64,000 nucleotides of DNA from Scilla litardierei (Eukaryota > Streptophyta > Magnoliopsida > Asparagales > Asparagaceae), in contig CM061138.1 in NCBI GenBank assembly GCA_030789695.1, forward strand, positions 17,122,214 to 17,186,213. Direction: 5' to 3'. The notes under the pieces were generated by a model. The model was not told where the DNA came from and searched no databases. It saw only the letters and a program-made list of their open reading frames with translations. Numbering within the stretch: position 1 is the first letter of the stretch; each line of letters begins with the position of its first letter. The translations under genes were made by a program, and so were the position numbers. Below, one piece after another: positions 43,605 to 55,400 of the stretch.

Positions 43605-45783
43605 CGACTTGTTCCCGGTGCCCTAATCCAGCACCACCCGGATCCCCTCCGGATACTCTAGTAAAACCACTAGAGCTTTCCTTTAGCCCACTTGTGGAAA
43701 CCCCACAAGTGCAATCGACCTACAATCGATGTCCGTGTATCCCACAACCCGGGAACACGCAAATACCTTAATCCCACAACTTGGGACTAAGCACACTCTC
43801 ACAAACCGAGAGCAAACCCTAATCTTGACTCCCACAACTTGGGATCAAGCCAACCCTCTCAACAACCGAGAGTATACAACAATTTATATGTATAGAGAAT
43901 GAAATGTAAAGCTCTTACCACAAAATCCTATGCCTTGAGAAATGCTTACCAAAATAGGGCAAGAATGGATTTTGAAGAAGTAGTTAGCACCAAACCCTAG
44001 CTCCACCAAGATGGACATCAATAGATGGCTAGGGTGAAGTTGGTGACTTGGATTCAAGCTCTTAGCTTGAGTAGCTCACAAAGAATGAGAATCTCTCTTG
44101 AGGAATTAGGGCTCAAAGAGTAAGGGAGAGATTCTTGTGAGATGAGAGAGCTTAGAAATGGAGTTGAATGGCTCTTCTCTTTGATGTGAAAATGTCTCTA
44201 AAATCAGCCTTGATTCTCTGGTTTGAAGCAACTCAAACTTATATAGGAAGAGACAAAATGGTCACAAAAAATCGTGGCATTAAATGTCCAACGGATCTAT
44301 TTCTGAAGCTGCTTAATCGGTCTAAGAAGGATCACTGACCGATTAGTTTTGCAACTAGTCGGTCGGTGAACCTTCTTGGACCGACTAGAAGGTTGACAGA
44401 GAAGATGGTGAAATCATGGGTAAGCACTAGTCGGCCTAAGAAGGATCACTGACCGATTAGTTTTGAAACTAGTCGGTCTAAGAAGGATCATCAACCGACT
44501 AGATTGACAACTAGTCGGTCGGTGAACCTTCTGGGCCGATTAGATTGGCTTTTAGTCGATTAACCATTCTTCTTGAACCAACTAACTGGTCAACAGTACA
44601 AAGGCTGAATTAACAAGTATGGCTAGTCGGTTCAAGAAGGATTTCCAACCGATTAGATCGTCATCTAGTCGGTTGGTTCTTCTACTTGAACCAACTAAGA
44701 TGCATATGAAGCCATGAAAAGAAGCGATAAGCTACTGGAAACTTTCTAATGGCTTCTAAGGCAATCCTAGTGATAAGATATGATAATTATGAAGATTTCT
44801 AGGCAAGTACTACTCAAGGCTTAACACTCTATGAGATGAAGCTAGAAGACAATATAAATAACATGATGAACCGTCTTCAAAGCTTCAACATGGAGAATCC
44901 GAATCCCTTGACTTCATGAATAACTCCTTGAGCTTCAACGAAGCTCCAGGCACAACGATCACGCGTTCTGAGGAAGTCTTGGGACGTCGCTTGAGATGTA
45001 CAAAGTAATTTGGCGACGATCTACATAATGCTTCATGGTCTTGAGTCTTTTAGTTGTATGTCTTGAATGTCTCCAAGCACAAAGTCTTTGATCCTCAAGG
45101 TGTTCTTTGAAGCTTTTGAATCATCCATTCATATCTTCTCTTTGGATTGAATCTCCATTCATTTGTTGATGCCATTGGCTTGAGGTTTGAGGTAGCCTTT
45201 GAGTTCTTCAAGCCAATGCTTCACCTTTGTTGATCTACCAAGTCCTCCACTTGAATCAACACGTGTAGTCACTTTTGATCTTCTTGGATCTAATTGGTGA
45301 CTTTTTAGCTAACTGCAAACACATGAGTTAATCACAATGATTTGTGTTTGATCATCATCAAAATTAAGGTGGAGAGTCCAATACTCAACAGGGGGGAACC
45401 CTCCTCCTAACGGTCATAAACGGCCATTTGGAGGGGGGTTTGGGCATTTTTTACACCCAGAAATTTCTTATGAATTACACACAGCCCCTCTCATTTTTCT
45501 TCTCAAATCTCAAACTCTCATACACTCTCATCCTCTCTCCGCTTGCATAAGCTCTACTTTCAAGCAATCAATTGTCAGCTCTCGCCTCTCGGTCAAGGCG
45601 GTATCGCAAGGCTGAGCTCTGTGTCAACTTCACACTCAACTCGCCGTCAAGCTCAAGTCTCAACTCGTTGTCAAGCTCAACTTCGCTCTCAAGTCTCAGC
45701 TCCCTCTGCTCTCAAGCTCATCCGCTCTTTACACCACTCGCAAGTCGCAACCCGAAAATCAGGTTTCTTTATATATTAGTATA

Positions 45784-47922
45784 ATGGCTGGACCAAACGA
45801 CCGTAGGAATTATAACTTCCACTTTGACAACACTGAGGAGCAGGGTAAATTTACTAGGATGTTGCGTAACCCGGTAGAAACACCAGATTTTGATATTGAT
45901 ATGTCACAAACCGAAACATACGAGTACACGCTTCCTACACCGGATTATACTACTTCTGTACAGATTTCTTCTGTAAACGCTTCTACTCATGCACAACATA
46001 TTAATTTCGTTGTTCCTTCTGCACAATAACCCTGACCCAGATCACGAAAATCTGCTGTTTGGGAGCACTTTACGATTGAAACTGTAGATGTCAAAGGACA
46101 GTGGGAGTTTTGCAAAATATGTAGAACAGATTTTGATTGCAAAGCTTCTGACGGCACAATACACCTTAAGAGACACATAGCATCTCACGCAAAAAGGGAT
46201 TTTAAACAGACCACATAAAACTTATCCACATTTTCTTTCTCTCTATCTAATTTCTCATACTCTGCTGAGACAATAAGAAAAGAGATGGATAGATTGGTTT
46301 TATGCCAAGAATTGCCATTTAGTTATGGAGAAAGACTCGAATTAGAACGGTTTAACCAAGTGGCACTTAACCATGCATTTAGAAGAGTGCCTAGAAACAC
46401 TCTACGAAGAGATGCTATGTCAGCTTTTCAAGCTGAGAAAGCTAAATTGATGGAAACTTTTACCAGCTTAAATTCTAGAATAGCTTTAACTTAAGACATT
46501 TGGACAATAAAATAGGGAGCGTCCTATTTATGTATTACATCGCATTATATAGATCATGCTTACATGCTTAACAAGATGATTATAGGATTTAGAATGTTAG
46601 AGCATGCTTATACTGGGGGTGTTATTTCTTTTGTGATAATGTTGTTATTCATGATTTTAATATTTCCGAAAAGATTTTTTCATTTAGTTTTGATAATGCA
46701 TCTATAACCCTAGTGCAATTAGTTGTTTAAAAAGAAACCTGACCCCCGATATGGATGGGTTACTGTTTCATCAAAGATGTGCATGTCACGTCTTGAACTT
46801 GATAGTTCATGATGAACTTAAAACGTCTTCATTTTATTTAGATAAAATTAGGAACATCATGTTATATATACATACTTCTGGCATTATGCGACTTCAGTAT
46901 AAACAACTGTGTTGTACTAGCCAACCACAGTACCTTGCCTTTAAATTTGATGTTCCACATATATGGAATACAACTTATATAATGTTGCAGTCCATGATTA
47001 AGAATAGAGATCCGCTTACAGCTTTTGCAATTACATACCTTCCACATGATCCATCATATGAAATTAGTGTAAATGAGTGGATAACTGTAGATCATCTTTA
47101 TGATTTTTTTCGATATATTTTTTACCGCTACAAATAAACTTTCATTGTTTACTACCCAAAATCAGTTTTAGGATTAGAACAATTAGTTTTAATTCCGAAG
47201 TTTTATCTAAGCATAGAGCCAACCCACAACCTAACACTGCTCTTATGCCTATGATAGAAGCCATGTCGATAAAACTAGCTAAGTATTAGAATCATGTTCT
47301 TATGCTTACTCTATAGCTAAAGTTTTTGATCCACGTATTAAGGATGAGGTTGCAATTGGGTTATTAGAAATGTATTATGAAACCATGGGATTTCCCTATG
47401 CTGAACATGTAGCTACGTTTAAACATAGCTTAAGAACCCTTTTTGTAACTTATGAGAGTAGATTTGGTGGGGCTTCACATACTTCTTTTATGCATGCTAC
47501 TACTACTACTTCTTCTTCGAGTAGGATCCGACAGATATTAGGAAAGAAGAAATAAAAATAGTAGAGTCAGATAGTTCTTCTAGTGAACTGTCTAAGTATT
47601 TAGCAAATCAGTTTCCTTTTTTGAGGCAGAAATGGATGATGAGAATTTTGATCCTCTTATCTGGTGGAAATGATATGAATCAGTTTTTCCCATTTTTTCC
47701 ATCTTGGCTCGTGATTTGTTAGTTGTACCTATATCTACCGTTGCTTCAGAGTCTGCTTTTAGTACAGGTAGTCGCATTCTGAGCAATAAGAGGTCAAGGC
47801 TGAAAGAAGACATAGTTGAAGTTTTGATTTGTGTGAAGGATTGGTTCCATGCTGAAAACTACTCACATGATAAGGATGACCTTTCCGAAGATTCCGACGA
47901 AGAAGAGGCACAAGATGAGTGA
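45784..47922 (+). pseudogene. hAT transposase (RICESLEEPER/ZBED-like), decayed
   Basis: Pieces in order: an N-terminal region (MAGPNDRRNYNFHFDN), a BED zinc finger at about 46039-46190 (SAVWEHFTIE, CKIC, HLKRH), then DIWT and YLCITSHYIDHAYMLNK typical of the hAT catalytic core. FHQRCACHVLNLIVHDELK, the VFDPRIKDE segment and the C-terminal hAT dimerisation domain (VASESAFSTGSRILSNKRSR...CVKDWF) follow, with an acidic end. At least four in-frame stops (46027, 46033, about 46216, 46492) and frame changes between 46500-46750, 47140-47370 and 47555-47700 make it inactive. It belongs to the transposon at 35155-48527, whose 5' part is separated by the Copia insertion. Confidence 0.88.
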
Positions 47923-48367
47923 TTTTCATTTCTTCCGTCTATTATTATTTTCTTATTTGTATTAGTGTTATTTTTTGTCCATTGTGTGAGGGGTAAGGTT
48001 CACCGACTTAAGTCCACCCCTCAAAAAAATTTTAATTAATAAAATTTAAAGGTTCAACTTCGAGAATTTTGTGCTCCAATACGTTTCTGTCATGTGTCAC
48101 TACTGTATCTATTTAGCAATAATCTAAGTTAAAATTTTCTCGTTTATAAAATTTTTATCTAATTACAATTTACAAAAGATTATCTATTTTTAATTTTTTA
48201 TAAAATACTATGTTTTTATAAAACTATCTATCTATAAAAATTTTAGTACTATGCATAAATATCATATATTAATTGTAAATATTTTTTACATTTTAAAAGA
48301 ATTTTTTGAGGATTTTTAAGAATTTTTTGAACTTTTTAGATTTTATTATATTATTATTATTTAATAT

Positions 48368-48485
48368 GACCGGTCCAGGCCCGGCCGTGGGCCGGGCTTC
48401 CGGCGCCTGGCCGGCCATTGTGCCAGCCCGGCCCGTGGCCCGGTCAAAGCCCGGCCGGGCCGGGCCAGGCCGTTGGCCACCATGA
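48368..48485. repeat. right GC-rich subterminal region of the hAT element
   Basis: GGCCGG-rich block, inverted relative to 35155-35305, sharing CCGGCCATTGTG and GGCCCGGTCAAAG with the complement of the left block. Confidence 0.7.
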
Positions 48486-48527
48486 GGCTCAAGAGCCTCC
48501 CAGCCCAGGCCTTGTAAAACAACTCTA

Positions 48528-49029
48528 ATGTTAGAAATTTCACTAATGTCCGAATTTTTTTAGGGCAGCCCTGGTCCTGGCTTCATCCTTATAATTTTTT
48601 AAAACATATAATTTCAAAGCCTATTAAAACATCTGACTCAACCCATATTGAATCAAAAAATTACAACATAATTTTAACCCATCTCTCTCTTCTAAACCAC
48701 ATTACACATTTCTTTAAAAAAATTGATCTCAATTTTTCTCTCTTCCTAGTTTTTTCCTTCAAAAAAAATCGAAACGTGATACAAACGTGATCTTAAGATG
48801 GTAGCATGTCTCTCTTTCGGATTGAATAGTTGCTTATTTCTATATTAAGATATAATGTATTCATATTTGTTTCAAACAATCTTGGCTTAGTTTTTTATCA
48901 GATCAGAAAATTTTGCTTGAAATATGATTTGATTTCTTATTTATTTAATCCTTTGACTTTGAATCTTGTTTGTTCAATTTTTCCTCATCCATCTATTGGC
49001 ATAAGATGAAGCCGTGAAGGACAAGAGCT
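48528..49029. other. spacer between hAT element and solo LTR
   Basis: AT-rich; includes TTTAGGGCAGCCCTGGTCCTGG just after the proposed hAT end (written here only as the position 48560-48582). No gene recognised. Confidence 0.4.
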
Positions 49030-49060
49030 TGTTGGGTATTGGATTCTCTAATACCTATTT

Positions 49061-49312
49061 GGGGTTTTCTCATATTAGTCCCTTATATTATGTGTATTTT
49101 GATATTAGTATCTTAAATCTTTGTAATTTGAATTTAGTCCCTTAAATGTTTAACTTTAACCCAAATAGTCCCTTCTGATCACCTAAATAGTCCCTTAAAT
49201 GTTTAACGTTTAACCTAAATAGTCCATTTAAGAGGCTAAATTCAAATTACAAAGATTTAAGGGACTAATATCAAAATACACATAATTTAAGGGACTAATA
49301 TGAGAAAAACCC
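49061..49312. mobile_element. Mutator-like MITE, 252 bp
   Basis: Long inverted repeats of roughly 100 bp beginning GGGGTTTTCTCATATTAGTC and ending with its near-complement ATATGAGAAAAACCC. Flanked by perfect 9-bp target duplications TACCTATTT (49052-49060 and 49313-49321); a 9-bp TSD is diagnostic of the Mutator superfamily. Each arm repeats TTAGTCCCTTA/TAAGGGACTAA words. No coding capacity. Inserted 30 bp inside the solo LTR. Confidence 0.88.
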
Positions 49313-49353
49313 TACCTATTTTGATGATGAGCAAATATAATGTTCTGATGGAT

Positions 49354-49555
49354 CATTAGTCGACCAGTGAAGACGTATTAGTCAACTAACTACTTATTAG
49401 TCGACTAATGATATACATTAGTCAACTAACACCTAACAAAAAACTGGCTGTGACTTCTATCTTGCAGATTAGTCGACCAAAGCTATTCTATTAGTTGACT
49501 AATGGCCATTAGTCAATTAATAGATGTACTCTAGTCAACTAATAAACTAGCCATT
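49354..49555. promoter_or_regulatory. TTAGTCGACTAA motif array in the solo LTR
   Basis: About nine copies of ATTAGTCGAC or TTAGTCAACTAA in both orientations within 200 bp, about 70 bp upstream of a TATA-like CCTATAAATTT. Same layout as the AGTCGGTC arrays at 36312-36708 and 41334-41865, with a shared TAGTCG core. Confidence 0.65.
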
Positions 49556-50434
49556 GCACGAAACATGATTTACACAACTAGTCATTTTCTAGCCATGTTA
49601 AGGGCTTTTAGGGATCTGGTTTTCATGCCTATAAATTTAGAATCGCTTAGGGATTATTAGTAATGAAAAAATATGAAATAAAAAATAAAAACCGAAAAAT
49701 CACATTTTGCCCTATGTGCTCAAGCTTTCTTTTCTCATTCCTTTGGGCCATTGTTTCTAATCTTCAAGATATCCAAATCCCATAGAATAGAAACCTATTT
49801 TCCTTAGGCATTAGCCATATTTACACAAGAGCTTCATCTTCAAGGCTTAAGGATTTTTGCAGTCTTGCTCTTAAAGTTTACCTCAGTGTGAGGAGTTAGC
49901 CTTGGTATTGACGTTGTGTTACTATCAGGTTAACAGGGTTGACGATATCAGGTGTGTTGAGGTTGGGTTTGCAATTGGTAAGGATTGTTTGCCAAGTTAC
50001 GATGTTATACTATTCTTTCTTGTTAGCAAGGTATAGTGAAAATCGCAGGCAATTTTGGCTCAGGGGCTGGATGTAGGTCGGGATTTGACTGAACCAATAT
50101 AATTGCTTGATGTCTGTGATTGGCTTGGTTTTCTATACTCGTAATTATTTGTGTTTAATTCTCATTGTTTATTCTACTGCATCTTAAATTGAGAATTACT
50201 TATTATAAGTTATTCGCTAACTGTGACTATTTAATGTTTAAGCATTTATCAACCGGCACAGTCCATGTCAGAAGTGAGCAGGTAGTAAGACATGAAATGT
50301 AAAAATACAATAATCTAGCTTCTCTTACATAAAGATATTACTTGCATAGCTTTTTGATAGCACGCACTAACCAAAAAGAAATTTATGAAATTAATAAACG
50401 TTATTATTATACATGCATGCTACATGCTACATGT

Positions 50435-50564
50435 TGTTATGAATAGGACCCATTGGGCCTATTGGGTATCCACCCACATGAGTACCCATTATGAATACTA
50501 TATAAAGGAGGCTAGGGGTTTCCTAGCCTCAACCCTTCTCCAAATCTGTTTCTCGTTCATAACA
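50435..50564 (+). repeat. 5' LTR of the Ale-like Copia element
   Basis: TGTTATGAATAGG...GTTCATAACA, with a TATA box (ACTATATAAAGG, about 50497-50508) and a GGGTTTCCTAGCC downstream stretch. Short LTRs of this size are typical of the Ale/Retrofit lineage. Confidence 0.9.
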
Positions 50565-50939
50565 CGTTATCAGCACGATCACGCTCGTTGGAGGAGACGG
50601 CGGCTCGCGGGAAAGGAGATCCACAAATCGCTCAGAAAAAGAAGATCGTAATCTTCTCAACGGGGAGCGAAAAGGGCATCCTTCACCAACCGTCGCCTAG
50701 ATTCCTCGTCGAATCTAGAAGGTAAAAATCCAAACTTTTAGATCTAAACCTGCTTTTCTCATTAGATCTGCATGTTTTAGGATCAAAAAGTTGATAAACT
50801 CGGTAAAATTCAACATTTTTAATAAGATCTGCATGTTTAAAACAATAAAAACTTGTTTTTTAGCGATCTAAATTGTTGAAAAACCCGATTTTTTTTACCT
50901 CCCCGCCTTTGATCCAAATTTCCGTACGCCCATAGGGCA

Positions 50940-51150
50940 AAACGGCGGCGCGCCCTTCGCGCCGCCGGCGGAATCAATCGCCGCGGCCTGAAGCCGCGGC
51001 CAGTTGCCGCGGCCTGAAGCCGCGGCCAGTTGCCGCGGCCTGCAGGCCGCGGCCCGCCGCCGCGGCGGCCGCGGCCCGCAGCCGCGGCCCGTCGCCGCGA
51101 CGGCGGCCGCAACCTACGCGGCCACCCGCCGCGGCGACACGCCGCGGGCC
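50940..51150. repeat. GC-rich GCCGCGGCC repeat island in the Copia leader
   Basis: About 200 bp of almost pure G/C, with tandem TTGCCGCGGCCTGAAG-type units (three clear copies) and many GCCGCGGC palindromes, in otherwise AT-rich DNA. It ends just before GGGTTTCCAGAAACCC. The overlapping Arg/Ala/Pro-rich frames on both strands (50837-51297) are composition artefacts. Confidence 0.75.
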
Positions 51151-52499
51151 CCCCTAGGGTTTCCAGAAACCCTAACCCTAAACGGGCTATTTTTCGGGGG
51201 AGGCCCAACATTAACCCTAATGGGTTGTTTTCATGGCCCAAAAGGCCAGAAAATTAGCCCATCCACAGAAATTATTTTATATATTTTTTGGCCCTAAAAA
51301 GCCCAAAATAGTTAAAAGAAATTTTTAAAAGGGTTGAAAGCGGTAAAATAAAACAATAAAATATGGATCAAAAAGGCAAAAGTTTTCAAAAAAAAAAAAT
51401 GTTCTTGCACGTCGCACACAATTTTAAATTATTTTAAATGCCTGTGTTTCGATTATCTGCGTGGTTGTATGTTGCAAAAATATTATCTGCGTGGATGTGC
51501 AAATATTAGGCTATGTTTTTAGGGATCAGCCAGGTTTCCGACACCGTTTTAAATTCCCGCAATTTTGCTTTTCTTTTGAGAGAAACTTTGTATGTGAGGA
51601 TGAAAATGTAAAAAGAAGACCGAAGGACACCAAAAAGAAGCTGAAGGCGTTTCGCTCAACGAAGATAGGGGCTTCTCTCTGAAGTTCCCGAGTTGTAATT
51701 TATTTTCATGCTTTTTATTTTTGATGTAACCTCGGACTGGACTTTTTATTTATTTTTCGGTGTCGGCTGGCTGATCCCCATAGCCTAAGGTCATTATTTC
51801 TGTTTTTCATTGTTTTTGCATTAAACTGCGTGGTTGATTAATTAGCTTTAATACCATGTTTTAATGTCACAATGAAAACCATCAAACAGCATGCGTGATT
51901 GTTAATTTTTAGTAATTAATTATTCACATTATCTGAAAAGAAAAAAGAAAAAAGCATGCTAAAATCACTTTAAAATAGTTCAACGCCTATTGCTAGACTA
52001 TATACATGCGATAAGTTTTCTTTAAAAATGCCTGCAGCATATAAATAGCATGTGTACATCATACTTGTTTCATTCAAATGTACATAATCTTTAGTTTACA
52101 AACTTTACATTATATGTATGATGGGCTCATGATATGACGATATTTATGACAATAAGACAATAATGATTTCAAAAAGTTTAATATCATATCCTCTTTATGA
52201 ACCTGAAGTTTCAAAATCAAATCAAAAGTCAAACACTCTCTATCCCTAATAAAATAAATACGATGGTTTATGCGAAAATTAAAATTGCTATCTTTATAAA
52301 AGATGCATACTTTGCGGTAAACAGATATATAAGATCTATGATCTATATAATCAAATATGGACACCAGAAGTTTTCCATAATACCGCTAAACTCTTTAAAA
52401 GAGTTCTCTCCTTTATTCTTACAAGGAAAGATTTTTTTCTAGCCTTGAATATAAGCATACGCCTGAAGTCGTGGCTTAATGAATAAAGTGAGAAATATA

Positions 52500-55400
52500 T
52501 TACGCACCCACGTATTTGTTCCCCTCTGAGCATGGTAAACTATCCACATAAAATTTGAACGACTCAAGTAAAAGGCCTGAAGCTATACTCGAGCATTCAA
52601 ATAGACTTTTTAAAAGTCCCTTATTAAAGTGGAAGTATAAATAATTTGCTCAAACCCCTGCTTATGTCTCCTTAGCAAGACTAATTATCATTGTCCTTTA
52701 TAAATAAGGAATATTGAAATCAGGGGAAGTTCAGGATCAAACATGACCTGAAATAAAAGTAAGGAAAACTCAAAACAGGGGAAGTCTTGGATTAAATGGG
52801 AAAGTGAAGATACGATATACCTCGACATGGAGTAAGCAATGGCAAGCCAAAATCAGACCGGAAGTTCTGATAAGAGCAATAATGTTTTTGCAAACATGAA
52901 TGTGCATTAACTTATGCCATATAAAAATACATACATATCTAGTCAAAACGACGAAAGTCTAATTGACCTTATGTATATTTGGCTACTCCCCGAGGACTAA
53001 TAAACTTTGAAATCAAAAATTATCTGTTGTCATAACATAAGTCTTAAATGAGCATAATTATTGTCGTATGTTTTCAAGAGCACACATCACACTATGTCAA
53101 TTGTTGACTTATCATCAGTATTATTCTATTGTAGTCTTAATACATTTTATTTTACTGCGTATGTTTTGCTACCTTGAATACCCCTAAGAAATAATAATAA
53201 ATAAAATGAGGATGCCATACACTCTCTGAAACTTATACAGTTTCAAAAAGGATATTCGTCAAAACGAAATCCCAAATGACTCAAGAAATAAATGAAGCCT
53301 GAAGCTTTGTCCCAAAATGATCCGCACAATAGTAAAAGTGAAGATGTAATCCTTCACAGTTTGAACACAGTTCAACTATTACCGGACAAAATTAACTTGA
53401 GCATTGTAATGGACTTTTCAAAAAGTGCCACATAAATTCAAAAGAGGAATTATTTTGGAACACCAGAAGTGTCCAGAATCGACCAACTTTGGATCGATAT
53501 CACCTTGGAGTGATGATGCAAGACATCATCAACCAGACGAACCCGAAGATTCTTCAAAAAGGGTGAAACTTTCATTGTCCTATTCAAAAAGGAAAAATGA
53601 AAATGAGATCATATCCATTCACATGGACCTTGACTCTCCCTACTTCCTCAAATGAATTTAAGATGATATACTATCATCATTAAAGATAATGAAGACCTTT
53701 AGGTCTCTTGAGAGTATTTAAGGGATATAAATAGGCTTCGTCCACTCCCTTAACCGGACTGATGATGTACCCTTGGTGTACTCATCAATATATCCTCTAA
53801 ATAAATGGTCATTATCCAACCACACTCTTTTATAAAAAGGTGGTAACTCTGGATAACACTGGGAAACTTAAATGTTTTACAACTGGAAAAATAACGAACA
53901 CCCTGAAGCTTGTGTTCACACCCAAGTATGGGTAATATAAATCATTAAAATGATTTAAATGGATTTCTTATCCATTAAAAATCCAGTTGTAGGTGACCAC
54001 ATGGGAACATGCAATTACATTGCAAACCATCAAAACGCATACTTAGAACCTATTTATATGAGTCTAATCACCTCATATAAACAGTTTCCGAAAACCCCTG
54101 ACAGGGGAAGCGTTTAGAGCACATCTTATAGATTGTGCCATGATGAGTAGACACCCCCATATCACCAATATAGACCATCAAAATACAGAACTATTTATCG
54201 GAAGTAAATATCCCAGATAAATAAAGTCTGAGCACTCTGAACAGGGGAAGCATTTAAATTCACTTCTCCTAAGACGTGCATTGATGATCCTATTTTAAAG
54301 ATTTGATGAGATCCTGAAGATCCCTCAAAACTTTAATGTCCCAGAATCAGTTTCAACAGAAATACTACAATCATCCATGAGCCTAAAGCTCAAATGACCA
54401 TTTAAATCATTAATACCTATGATCTGAATATCATGAATTGTGATGAGATCCTGAAGATCCACACTTATGAAACTGTTAAAACAGTTATCAGACATAGTTA
54501 CTGACAATATAGATATTGTCAAAACTTTCACATCCCTGCTACTAAAAATCCAGCTAGGATTGACATACCGAATATATTGGATGCAATCCACCAGTAGCAG
54601 AAGTGGATATCCTCAATGGATGAGAGGACATACCACTAGGCTCCAAAAAGAGAGACCTACTCCTGGAGACCGAAAAAACAATACCACCACAGGAAAGTGA
54701 GCTCAAATCCAGAACCTTATTGCAACTTGGTTGCTAAGGACCAATTCTGGATCTGTCCATATTCTTTACCCGTCCCAGAACCTTCACTTCTTTAACGCGT
54801 CGTGAAGGAGACTCCTCTGGGAGAAATCAAATGATTATAGTACGTACGGGGTGAGTTTTGGACAAGAAAGAACACCTTTTGTCGACAAATTCTCTCATAT
54901 TTCATTTTGCCAGTTAAATATAAAATATCGCTTACACAACTCTGCTTTGCCTGAAGCAAAGATAGAGATTTGGCCAAATTATAATGTGGAATGAGGCAAT
55001 AATAAGGTGAGCTGGACTCACTTATGAAATATGAGGTGTTGGACCTGAAGTCCTGGTATCAAAAATGATATCAAATCCTGTGGGATAACTGAGTATTGAA
55101 GGAGAATTAAAATAAAATCGTTAGCTATAAGCATTTTAATTTGCTATAGTTTTTAGAGGTATAAATCGCTCAAACCAGGAAGTAATCAAGTAAGATGAGC
55201 TGAACTCACTTACAAGATGAATCTGATGCATCGACTGGTTTATGTCAAGGCGTAACCCAACGAATGGCAAAAGAGGGAATTTTTGGTTGATGTTGCTATT
55301 GGATGTGACAACATCACCGATATAAAATTTCTTCAACTGCATGTACAAATTTCTTTACTTTCCTTTCTTTTTGGGACACATATTAATAATATGATTAAAG

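Larger units (their letters stand above)
35410..45390 (-). mobile_element. gag-only Copia-type LTR retrotransposon (TR-GAG/LARD-like) inserted in the hAT element
   Basis: Ends TGTAGTGACC (35410) and CAATACTCAACA (45390), flanked by 5-bp TSDs GGGGG at 35405-35409 and 45391-45395. The element reads on the - strand. The 5' LTR is 40863-45390 (about 1985 bp without the nested LTR), the primer binding site is 40849-40860 and gag is 40836-39232. A roughly 2.5-kb non-coding interior and the 3' LTR (35410-36713) follow. The 3' LTR lacks the outermost 680 bp of U3 present in the 5' LTR, so a deletion removed U3 start and polypurine tract. The LTRs share about 1.3 kb with roughly 15-20 differences by eye, so the insertion is fairly young. 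No pol domain is present anywhere. Confidence 0.85.
40863..45390 (-). repeat. 5' LTR of the Copia element, interrupted by another LTR
   Basis: TGTTGAGTATTGGACTCTCC on the - strand at 45390 down to ...GTCACTACA at 40863. It is split by the 41062-43604 insertion; the two parts rejoin exactly with one CGACT removed. Complete U3 with TATA at 44238-44246 and the hairpin array at 44314-44698. The U3 start TGTTGAGTATTGGA closely resembles the start of the solo LTR at 49030. Confidence 0.85.
35155..48527 (+). mobile_element. hAT transposon, interrupted by a Copia element
   Basis: The coding remnant (45784-47922) is flanked by GC-rich subterminal regions in inverted orientation: 35155-35305 on the left and 48368-48485 on the right. 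Both contain TTGACCGGGCC and CAATGGCCGG in opposite orientation and the same order. The right terminus is probably AACAACTCTA at 48518-48527 (complement TAGAGTTGTT, a hAT-like start). The left terminus appears worn, and no 8-bp TSD could be matched. Removing the Copia insertion (35410-45390 plus one GGGGG) joins AGCCCCCTTGGGAGG and AACCCTCCTCCTAACGG into continuous 5' leader. Element length without insertions is about 3.4 kb. Confidence 0.7.
49030..50277 (+). mobile_element. solo Copia-type LTR related to the nested Copia element
   Basis: Starts TGTTGGGTATTGGATTCTC and continues TTTTGATGATGAGCAAA, closely matching the - strand start of the nested Copia LTR (TGTTGAGTATTGGACTC, TTTTGATGATGATCAAA). 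Contains an inverted-motif array TTAGTCGAC/TTAGTCAACTAA (49354-49555), a TATA-like CCTATAAATTT (49627-49637) and, near its 3' end, GGATGTAGGTCGGGATTTGACTG, similar to Copia LTR ends. The right edge (near CCGGCACA) is not certain and no TSD was found. It is interrupted by a MITE at 49061-49312. Confidence 0.6.

Noticed and set aside
50837..51297. Arg/Ala/Pro-rich open frames on both strands
   Set aside because: Produced by the GCCGCGGCC repeat island; all frames are open because the DNA is almost free of A and T.
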